From Roseiarcus sp963779095 (lineage in GTDB: Bacteria; Pseudomonadota; Alphaproteobacteria; Rhizobiales; Beijerinckiaceae): a DNA stretch of 64,000 bases. The stretch covers positions 1 to 64,000 of the forward strand of contig CAVZWU010000004.1 of the NCBI GenBank assembly GCA_963779095.1, in the 5' to 3' direction. The notes under the pieces were generated by a model. That model saw nothing but the letters and a program-made list of their open reading frames with translations, made no database searches and was not told the DNA's origin. Shown here one piece after another: positions 57,142 through 64,000 of this stretch; the first letter of the stretch is position 1, and each line of letters begins with the position of its first letter. The translations under genes and the position numbers were made by a program.

Positions 57142-58326
57142 ATGGTCCACGCGACCGCCGTCGATGGGCTTAAAGGCGGACGCCTTCGCGTCGGCATGGT
57201 CGGCGGCGGCCGGAATGCTTTCATCGGCGCCGTTCACCGGATGGCGATGCGGCTCGACAATCTGATCGAGCTCAAAGCCGGCGCTCTGTCTTCGGACTCT
57301 GAAAATGCGCGCGCCTCGGGCGCCGACCTTGGGCTTGCGCCTGACCGGACCTACTCGGAGTATCGCGAAATGGCTTTTCGCGAGGCGGCGCGTCCGGACG
57401 GCGTCGAGGCTGTCGTCATCGTCACCCCGAACCACCTGCACTTCCCCGTCGCCAAGGCATTCCTCGATGCTGGAATCGATGTCATCTGCGACAAGCCGCT
57501 GTCGACGACGCTCGCCGAAGCGAGGGAATTGGTCGAGCTCACCCGCGCCAAAGGACTCATCTTTGCGGTGACCCTCAACAATACCGGCTATCCGATGGTG
57601 CGCCAGGCGCGCGAAATGATCGAGGCAGGCGAAATCGGCGACATCCGCGTCGTCCACGCGGCTTATGTCCAGGACTGGCTCACCCTTCCGATCGACGCCG
57701 ACGGACATAAGCAGGCGGAATGGCGCACAGATCCCGACCGGGCGGGGGCCTCCGCCTGCCTCGCTGACATCGGCGTTCACGCGCACAGCCTGGCCTTGTT
57801 CGTGACCGGACTCGAGCTCGACGAGGTCTCAGCGGACCTCACGACCTTCGTGCCCGGCCGCCGGCTTGACGACAATGCGCATGTCATGATGCGGTTTCAG
57901 GGCGGCGCGCGCGGCGTGCTGGCGGCGAGCCAGGTCGCGGTCGGCAATCTCAACAACCTCAGTCTCAAGGTCTACGGTTCGCGCGCCGGGCTCGAATGGG
58001 CGGGCGAGGAGCCGGAAATCCTCCGCTTCACGCCCTATGGCGAGCCGTCCCGCACCTTAAGGCGCGGCGGCCCCGGAAATACGCCGCTTGCGGTCGAAGG
58101 CTCGCGCATGCCGGGCGGCCATCCCGAAGGCTATGTCGAGGGTTTCGCCAACCTCTACCGCGGCGCGGCGGAACTGATTTCGGCCCGACGCGCCGGGCGG
58201 GCGCCCGCGATAACCGCGAAGCTGACGCCGAGCGTGCTGGACGGCGCGCGGGGCGTGGCGTTTATTGAGGCGGCGGTCAAGTCCAGCCGGAACAACGGAG
58301 CGTGGACGCTCGCCCGCTTCGGTTGA
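57142..58326 (+). CDS. Gfo/Idh/MocA oxidoreductase 3
   Basis: 394 residues. LRVGMVGGGRNAFIGAVHRM near 15 (GxGG...), VICDKPLSTTLAEAREL with the KP, and SACLADIGVHAHSLALFVTG with the catalytic His. The frame is intact. Downstream of the isomerase by four bases, upstream of the binding protein by 57 bases. Likely oxidises the sugar before or after isomerisation. Confidence 0.9.
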   Translation: MVHATAVDGLKGGRLRVGMVGGGRNAFIGAVHRMAMRLDNLIELKAGALSSDSENARASGADLGLAPDRTYSEYREMAFREAARPDGVEAVVIVTPNHLHFPVAKAFLDAGIDVICDKPLSTTLAEARELVELTRAKGLIFAVTLNNTGYPMVRQAREMIEAGEIGDIRVVHAAYVQDWLTLPIDADGHKQAEWRTDPDRAGASACLADIGVHAHSLALFVTGLELDEVSADLTTFVPGRRLDDNAHVMMRFQGGARGVLAASQVAVGNLNNLSLKVYGSRAGLEWAGEEPEILRFTPYGEPSRTLRRGGPGNTPLAVEGSRMPGGHPEGYVEGFANLYRGAAELISARRAGRAPAITAKLTPSVLDGARGVAFIEAAVKSSRNNGAWTLARFG

Positions 58327-58383
58327 GCGGATTTGGAACGTGTGGGCCCGGCGCGAACCGGGCTTCTTGAGTGGGAGGAAGTG

Positions 58384-59403
58384 GTGAAACTTATGCGAAC
58401 TCTAACAAGCGCCTCGCTGGCGGTCCTGGCGATCGCAATCGCCGGTGGAGCGCAGGCGGCGGACAAATATGTCGTCGGCGTCTCGAATACGCTGATCGGC
58501 AACGGCTGGCGCGAGGAGATGATCTGCTCGATCAAGGCCGAGGCGCTGGCGTCAGGCAAGGTCTCGAAGGTCGTCGTCGCCAACCGCAACGGCGGCCCGT
58601 CGGAGCAGATCGCCGACATCCGCAACCTCATTTCCGCCGGCGCGAACATCATCGTCATCAACCCTTCCGACCGCGAAGCGCTGAACCCGGTCATCAAGCA
58701 GGCCGCTGACAAGGGAATCGTGGTGGTCGCCGTCGATCAGGCGGTTTCGGCGCCTCAGGCCTATGTTCTGACCAACGATCAGGTCGAATACGCCAAGCTC
58801 GGCGCAAAATGGCTGTTCGACAAATTGGGCGGCAAGGGCCAGGTCGTCGAGATGCGCGGCATCGACGGGGTTCCCGCAGACGCGGATCGCCACGAGGGCT
58901 TCACGGAAGTGCTCAAGAACTATCCCAACATCAAAGTCACGTCCGTGTTCACCGGCTGGGCGCTCGACAAGACCGCGCAGGCGACCAAGGACCTCCTCGC
59001 CTCCGGCAAGCCGATCGACGGCATCTGGACCTCGGGCATCAATTCAACGGTCGTGACCGCCCACCAGACCGCCGGCAAGCCGTTTGTGCCGGTGGTCGGC
59101 GCCGACAACAACGGCTTCATCGGCCAGCTCATCGATCTCAAGGACAAGGGATTGTCAGGCGCGGCGGTCAGCAACCCGCCCGCGGTCGGGGCCGCTGGAC
59201 TTAGCCTCGCGCTCGACGTCCTGGCCAAGAAGGAGCAGCCGCACCTCGTCAAGATCAAGCCGTCGATCTGGGACAACGGCAAGGACCTGAGCGAACTCAA
59301 GGCCATGTACAATCCAAAACTCGACCCCTATTTCAGCGTCGCCACGGTGCCTCCTTATACGCATTACACGCCCGAGCAGCTGATCGCTTGCAAAGGCCCG
59401 TGA
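58384..59403 (+). CDS. Sugar ABC transporter binding protein
   Basis: About 339 residues. The start is between GTG 58384 and ATG 58393; GGAGGAA lies at 58374-58380. The signal peptide (SLAVLAIAIAGGAQA) leads to DKYVVGVSNTLIGNGW, a Peripla_BP_4 receptor: NIIVINPSDREALNPVIKQA, VVAVDQAVSAPQAY and VVGADNNGFIGQLI. Captures the regulon's sugar or polyol. Confidence 0.88.
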   Translation: MKLMRTLTSASLAVLAIAIAGGAQAADKYVVGVSNTLIGNGWREEMICSIKAEALASGKVSKVVVANRNGGPSEQIADIRNLISAGANIIVINPSDREALNPVIKQAADKGIVVVAVDQAVSAPQAYVLTNDQVEYAKLGAKWLFDKLGGKGQVVEMRGIDGVPADADRHEGFTEVLKNYPNIKVTSVFTGWALDKTAQATKDLLASGKPIDGIWTSGINSTVVTAHQTAGKPFVPVVGADNNGFIGQLIDLKDKGLSGAAVSNPPAVGAAGLSLALDVLAKKEQPHLVKIKPSIWDNGKDLSELKAMYNPKLDPYFSVATVPPYTHYTPEQLIACKGP

Positions 59404-59464
59404 TCTTAAGCTGAATAGCCGCCAGTGACGCCGGCGGCGCGAGCCGCCGGCCCTTTCCGGACAC

Positions 59465-60973
59465 ATGGCAATGAACGACGCTCCGCCGCTTCTTCACATT
59501 CGCGGCGTCGCGAAGACGTTCGGAGCGGTCAGGGCCCTGCGCTCGGCGGACCTCGAGGTGCGACCGGGCGAAGCGCATGCGCTCATGGGCGCAAACGGGG
59601 CGGGCAAGAGCACGCTGGTCAAGATCATCACCGGCGTGTTCCCGGCGGATGAGGGCGAAATGGTCCTCGCGGGTCAGCCCGTGGCTTTTCGGTCGCCGGG
59701 CGAAGCGCGCCGGGCCGGCATCGTGTCGGTCTATCAGGATCCCGCGATCGTTCCTGATCTCACGGTGGCGCAGAACATGCGCCTCGCCCGCGTGTCCCTC
59801 GACAAGGTCAAGACCGCGATGCGCGAGCTTGGCGTCGAGCGGGTCGATCTCAGAACCGTGGCGCGCGACGTCGACTTTGCCCATTTGCGGCTGATCGATC
59901 TCGCACGCGCGCTCGCTTCCGACCCGCGCATTCTGATGTTGGACGAGATCACCGCGGCGCTGCCGGCGGACCTCTCCGAGCGCGTGTTCAAGGTCGTGCG
60001 TGATTTTCGCAGCCGCGGCGCGAGCGTGATCTTCATTTCGCATCGCATGGCCGAGATCGCCATGCTCTGCGACCGGGCGACGGTGCTGCGCGATGGGGTC
60101 ACTGTGGGCGTGACCCCGACCAGGGGCGCCGAAGAGACGATCGTCAACCTCATGCTGGGTTCGGACGTGGCCAGGGCGACGGCGGCGCCGGTCGCGCGCG
60201 CGCGCCGTCCCGAGGCGGCGCGCGAGACTCCGGCGCTCGAAGTTACGGACCTTGCCTACGGACATGCCCTGCATGGCGTCTCCTTCCGCGTCAATCGCGG
60301 CGAAGTGCTGGGTGTCGCCGCTCTCGAAGGGCAAGGCCAGGAGGAGCTGTTCGACTGCATCGCGGGCGTCAGGCGCGCCGACACGGGAGAAGTACGGGCC
60401 GAAGGGCGCGTCCTCAAGGCGCGCCATCCTGCGGACGCGATCCGCGCCGGCCTGGTGCTGGTCCCGGCCAACCGGCTGGTCTCGCTCCTGCCGCAGCGCT
60501 CGGTGCAGGAGAATGTGGCGCTGGCGGCGTTTGGCCCCTTGCGCAACTGGGGGCCCATTGCGATGGGCGAGGAGCGGCGCCGGGTGGACGCTGCGGTGCG
60601 GAAACTGCAGATCGACACTCGCGCCGCTGCGGAAGTGAGACGCCTCAGTGGCGGCAACATGCAGAAGGTCGTCATCGCCCGCTGGATCGCGGCCGGCTTC
60701 AAGACCCTGCTCTGCTTCGATCCGACGCGCGGCATCGACATCGGCACCAAGCAGCAGATCTATGCGCTCATGCGCGAGATCGCGGATTCGGGCCTCTCGG
60801 TCCTGCTGTTCACCTCGGAACTGCCGGAGATCCGCCTTGCGTGCGATCGGGCAGTCGTTCTGTTTGGCGGTCGCCTCGTGAGCGAGATGCCCGCAGCGGA
60901 AGCGGACGAAGCGAGCCTCTTAAGAGCCGCGCACGGCCTTGGCCGCGCCGAGGCCGCAGCGGCGCTCGCATGA
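59465..60973 (+). CDS. CUT2 sugar ABC transporter ATPase
   Basis: 502 residues, two NBDs. NBD1 has Walker A GANGAGKSTLVKIITG near 41, but the signature before Walker B is degenerate (VDFAHLRLIDLARALA instead of LSVGQ), and Walker B reads MLDEITAALPADL. NBD2 lacks a clear P-loop Lys but has the strong signature LSGGNMQKVVIARWI and LLCFDPTRGIDIG. So one composite site is probably the working one. Its TGA overlaps the permease ATG. Confidence 0.9.
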   Translation: MAMNDAPPLLHIRGVAKTFGAVRALRSADLEVRPGEAHALMGANGAGKSTLVKIITGVFPADEGEMVLAGQPVAFRSPGEARRAGIVSVYQDPAIVPDLTVAQNMRLARVSLDKVKTAMRELGVERVDLRTVARDVDFAHLRLIDLARALASDPRILMLDEITAALPADLSERVFKVVRDFRSRGASVIFISHRMAEIAMLCDRATVLRDGVTVGVTPTRGAEETIVNLMLGSDVARATAAPVARARRPEAARETPALEVTDLAYGHALHGVSFRVNRGEVLGVAALEGQGQEELFDCIAGVRRADTGEVRAEGRVLKARHPADAIRAGLVLVPANRLVSLLPQRSVQENVALAAFGPLRNWGPIAMGEERRRVDAAVRKLQIDTRAAAEVRRLSGGNMQKVVIARWIAAGFKTLLCFDPTRGIDIGTKQQIYALMREIADSGLSVLLFTSELPEIRLACDRAVVLFGGRLVSEMPAAEADEASLLRAAHGLGRAEAAAALA

Positions 60974-61956
60974 CGACTGCGGCAGCTCGATCCGACGCCC
61001 CCTCCTTGAGAAGGCTCGCGCGCGCCGGCCGGCTTCTCGGCATGCCGCTCCTGTTCGCGGCGGCGATGGCCGCGACGGTCGCGATCCATCCCGATTTTGG
61101 CTCGTTTGAAGTCCAGTCCCTGGCGCTCGGCGCCCTGCCGCTCGCGCTTGCCGCCGCAGCCCAGGCGATCGTCATCATCAGCGGCGGCATCGACCTCTCG
61201 ATCGGCTCCATGATCGCGGTGTCGAACGTCCTCTCCGCCAGCTTGATGCAGCACGCCACTTTCGGCCAGTCGCTCGCCCTTTCGCTCCTCGTCCTCGCCG
61301 CTGGCGCCGGCCAGGGATTGCTGAACGGCCTTGTCGTCGCCGTCTCGCGCATTCCCGACGTCGTCGCCACCCTGACCACCGGATTCATCTGGGGCGGCGT
61401 CGCGCTGCTCATTCTCGAGCGTCCCGGCGGGGGCGCGCCGGCCGCCTACCTCAACATCGCCGCCGGCGCGGATTTCGGGCCATGGGCGCCAAACGCGCTT
61501 GTGGTGATGGTCGTCGCCGTCGCCGCGATCTGGCTGCCGATCAGGCTCAGCCGCATCGGACTTCTGATCTACGCCGCCGGCAGCGATCCGGTCGCTGCGT
61601 TCCGCAGCGGCGTCAACGTCATGAGAGCGCGCACGATCGCCTATATGTTCAGCGGAATCGCCTGCGCGGTCGGCGGCATGGCGCTCACCATGACGACCGG
61701 AATCGGCGCGCCGCTGGCCGGCGCCTATTACACGCTGAGCAGCGTCGCCGCCGTCGTCATCGGCGGCGTCAGCCTGGCGGGCGGGCGCGGGGGAATGGCG
61801 GGGCCGGTCATCGCCGCGCTTCTTCTCACGCTCGCCCCGATGGACCTCGTCTTCCTGGGCATCGACCCGAATTATGGGCAGGTCATCCAGGGCACGCTGA
61901 TCGTGCTGGTGGTGATGGTCGCGGGCCTCTTCGCCTATCTGCACGAACGCAAATGA
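60970..61956 (+). CDS. CUT2 sugar ABC transporter permease 1
   Basis: 328 residues. Family hallmarks: IISGGIDLSIGSMIAVSNVL near 77 and IGGVSLAGGRGGMAGPVIAA near 265, with eight to ten hydrophobic segments. Coupled to the ATPase (ATGA) and to permease 2 (ATGA). Two different permease genes suggest a heterodimeric channel. Confidence 0.9.
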   Translation: MTTAAARSDAPSLRRLARAGRLLGMPLLFAAAMAATVAIHPDFGSFEVQSLALGALPLALAAAAQAIVIISGGIDLSIGSMIAVSNVLSASLMQHATFGQSLALSLLVLAAGAGQGLLNGLVVAVSRIPDVVATLTTGFIWGGVALLILERPGGGAPAAYLNIAAGADFGPWAPNALVVMVVAVAAIWLPIRLSRIGLLIYAAGSDPVAAFRSGVNVMRARTIAYMFSGIACAVGGMALTMTTGIGAPLAGAYYTLSSVAAVVIGGVSLAGGRGGMAGPVIAALLLTLAPMDLVFLGIDPNYGQVIQGTLIVLVVMVAGLFAYLHERK

Positions 61957-62894
61957 GCGCGCTCCTCACTTTCCTGCGCGCGCACACGATCTATGCGCTG
62001 ATCCTGCTCCTGGCGGTTTTCGTCGTCGGCGTCGAGCTGGTGAGGCCGGGGACGGTGACGCCGCTTTGGGCCTCGAACACGCTCCTGTTCGCGGCCCCGC
62101 TCGCCATCATGGGCGCCGGACAGACGATGGTGATGCTGACCGGCGGCATCGACCTTTCGGTCGCGAGCGTGGCGACCGGAGCCGCCTACCTGCTTGCGAC
62201 CAACGCCTCCCTGGGCGCCCTCCCGGCGATCGGCCTTGCGCTCCTCCTCGGCGCCGTTGTCGGGATCGTCAACGGGATTGGCGTGGCGCTCCTTCGCGTG
62301 CAGCCGCTCGTCATGACGCTCGGCGCCGGCCTCATGACCGGTGGGGTGATGATCGTCTACAGCCAGCACATGATGGCGAGCCAGCCGCATGTCCCGGAAA
62401 TCATCCAAACGCTGGGCGCGGGAAAGGTGCTTGGGCTGGTCCCGGTCGACCTCTTCCTCTGGCTCGTCATCGGCGCGCTGATTCTGTTCGGCCTGCAACG
62501 GACCGGCTTCGGCCGGCTTCTCTATGCGGTCGGCGACAATCGCGAGGCCTGCCATCTCGCCGGCGTCAGAGTGTGGCGCGTCCTGTTCGCCAATTATCTC
62601 ATCTGCGCGATTCTCGCGGCGATCACCGGACTGGTGCTGGTGGGGGGCACAAACGCGGCCGATCTCAGCCTCGCCGACAGCTACCTCTTGCCCTCGGTCG
62701 CCTGCGTGGTGATCGGCGGCACTTCGATCTTCGGGGGACGCGGCGGCTACTCGGGGACCATCGTCGGCGCCTTGATCCTGACCGTCCTCACCGGCCTGCT
62801 CACGCTGCTCGACGTCGCCGAGCCGATCAAGCAGATCCTTTACGGAGCGATCATCCTTTCGCTCGCCGCGGCTTATGCGCGGCTCACGGAATGA
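61953..62894 (+). CDS. CUT2 sugar ABC transporter permease 2
   Basis: 313 residues. MLTGGIDLSVASVATGAAYL near 55 and IGGTSIFGGRGGYSGTIVGA near 255 mark it as the second BPD_transp_2 permease. It overlaps permease 1 by four bases. Last gene of the rightward operon. Confidence 0.9.
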   Translation: MSALLTFLRAHTIYALILLLAVFVVGVELVRPGTVTPLWASNTLLFAAPLAIMGAGQTMVMLTGGIDLSVASVATGAAYLLATNASLGALPAIGLALLLGAVVGIVNGIGVALLRVQPLVMTLGAGLMTGGVMIVYSQHMMASQPHVPEIIQTLGAGKVLGLVPVDLFLWLVIGALILFGLQRTGFGRLLYAVGDNREACHLAGVRVWRVLFANYLICAILAAITGLVLVGGTNAADLSLADSYLLPSVACVVIGGTSIFGGRGGYSGTIVGALILTVLTGLLTLLDVAEPIKQILYGAIILSLAAAYARLTE

Positions 62895-63096
62895 TGGAGG
62901 GCCGTCGCTCCGGCGGGGGCGGCGCGCTAACGTAGCCGCACTTTTACCGGCGCCCCCTCATGTTTTCAGTGGGTTAGGACCCCGTTTAGTTCCGCGCTTA
63001 AAAAATCGCGCGGTGGCGGCGCTCGGGCTAAAACACATTTCATACATGTGAATAACGGCAGACTTCATCCAACGGCTCTCGCGCTCCCGCCCGCGT
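62895..63096. other. Intergenic with weak stem-loop
   Basis: A possible stem (GGGGGCG near 62916 with CGCCCCC near 62951) is followed by a short T stretch (ATGTTTTC), a weak terminator candidate for the sugar operon. The remainder shows nothing further. Confidence 0.35.
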
Positions 63097-64000
63097 TCAG
63101 CCCTTGCTCCCGCTCGCATCGGTCGCCGCCTTCAGGAACACATGCCGCTCCCGCCATTCCTCCGGCCCCGCTTCGGGCGGCGTATCCAGAAACATCACCG
63201 GGGCGCCCTCGCTGCGATAGGACGGCCAGCGCGGCAAGTCGGGACCGTTGGGATCGCCGCTCATCACGAAGTTGATCCAGTAGCTCGACGCGAGCTTGGC
63301 CAGCGCGCGGTCGGAATCGTCGATCGCCCACGGAAAAGCATGCAGATTGTCGAACACATAGAGCAGTTCGCCCGCATGGAAGGCGCCGGCGTCGCGACTG
63401 TCACGCTCGCCGAACCACCCCTGCGGCGTGAGCGGCGCGCGGTCGAAGCGGAAGCGGAAAACGTCGGCGCGGCCGGTTTTCTTCTGCGCCTCGATCCAGG
63501 CCCAGGTCGGATGAATGATGGCGAGGTCGCCGCCGAGCGCGGCGGCGGAAGCCGCGTCGCGCTCCGCCGATCCGTCCGGATAGTGCTTAAGCGCCGCCTC
63601 CGTCCGCCCGCCGAAGATCGCGCGGACAAGCTCGGCGTAGGAGCGCTTCGCGTCGTCGCCCTGAAGAAGCGTGAAGTTGAAGCCTTCGTCCTTGTTCCAG
63701 CCAGCCATCAGTGGAACGTCGTTCTGCTCGCCGGCGGCGAAGATGTCCGTGGGCGAACGCGGCAGAAACCATCCATCGACGATCGGCCGAAAACCGAGCC
63801 CCGGCGCGGCGGCGAGGATCGCGCCGGCTGGAGCGGCGCGCAATTCGGCCAGCGAATTCGCGCCGACCTTGCGCATGAAATCGAGGCCTGCCGCCTCGGC
63901 CTTCTCGAGCTGCGCCCGCGCGCGCGTGGGCGACGGGAACATCGCCCCGCTCTCGCCGATCGCGCGCGCGAACAGGCCCCTGGCGAGGGGCGAGGCCATC
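63097..64000 (-). CDS. Type-B carboxylesterase/lipase, partial (3' part)
   Basis: The coding sequence runs off the right end; about 300 C-terminal residues are present. GLFARAIGESGAMFPSPT follows the nucleophile region, whose Ser lies just outside the window. Later features include PIVDGWFLPRSPTDIFAAGE, MAGWNKDEGFNFTLLQGDD (acid residue region) and FHAGELLYVFDNLHAFPWAI (His in GAFHAGE), as in family carboxylesterases. Hydrolyses esters. N-terminal signal not visible. Confidence 0.85.
   Translation of the reverse strand, partial: MASPLARGLFARAIGESGAMFPSPTRARAQLEKAEAAGLDFMRKVGANSLAELRAAPAGAILAAAPGLGFRPIVDGWFLPRSPTDIFAAGEQNDVPLMAGWNKDEGFNFTLLQGDDAKRSYAELVRAIFGGRTEAALKHYPDGSAERDAASAAALGGDLAIIHPTWAWIEAQKKTGRADVFRFRFDRAPLTPQGWFGERDSRDAGAFHAGELLYVFDNLHAFPWAIDDSDRALAKLASSYWINFVMSGDPNGPDLPRWPSYRSEGAPVMFLDTPPEAGPEEWRERHVFLKAATDASGSKG

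Overview
This 64 kb window looks like chromosomal DNA of a high-GC alphaproteobacterium, probably of the order Hyphomicrobiales. It carries hopanoid genes (hpnM, hpnG, hpnH) beside ispH, a five-gene urea ABC transporter in Urt order, an Omp25/31-like outer-membrane protein, HisKA_2 and Rrf2 regulators, and an RpiR-controlled sugar operon of rhizobial type. The genus cannot be fixed from the sequence alone.

Layout. 0-17.3 kb is accessory DNA. It holds remnants of a serine and a tyrosine recombinase, an intact UvrD-like helicase with ankyrin repeats, an intact tyrosine integrase, an Rrf2 regulator whose end is cut by a complete IS21-family element (6145-8644), and then a lower-GC catabolic block (8.7-16.7 kb). 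That block has a fumarylacetoacetate-hydrolase-like enzyme, a cyclase-family hydrolase, a sugar-type ABC transporter, a GntR regulator and a D-2-hydroxyacid dehydrogenase. Two copies of a ~95 bp MITE-like element sit exactly on two stop codons here. The block ends at a 3' tRNA fragment (17242-17285) that looks like the distal attachment site of an integrated island. 17.3-26.8 kb has a TetR/RND efflux locus, a histidine kinase / response regulator / REC-cyclase operon and a CHRD-domain protein. 26.9-32.6 kb is urtABCDE. 33.5-36.7 kb has a lipoprotein PPIase of EpsD type and a secreted beta-helix protein. 37.0-40.5 kb has hpnM-hpnG facing hpnH-ispH. 41.0-50.4 kb is housekeeping: an ABC-2 exporter, an outer-membrane protein, DUF1614, HIT, FemAB-like, a small RHH protein, a HisKA_2 kinase and Ppx/GppA. 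50.4-62.9 kb is a sugar regulon: RpiR regulator, three Gfo/Idh/MocA oxidoreductases, a polyol dehydrogenase, an SDR, a TIM-barrel isomerase and a CUT2 ABC importer with two permeases, divergently arranged around 55.9 kb. The window ends inside a type-B carboxylesterase.

An important caveat is that at least fourteen genes, including ispH, which should be essential, carry single-base frame breaks, while their codon patterns and family motifs continue in another frame. I read most of these as consensus sequence errors and not as true pseudogenes, and I annotate each as one gene with its approximate break points. The most unusual items are the helicase-ankyrin protein (a candidate defence protein), the stop-codon-targeted MITEs, the tRNA-fragment island boundary, and the sugar regulon, whose enzyme set suggests keto-sugar chemistry.
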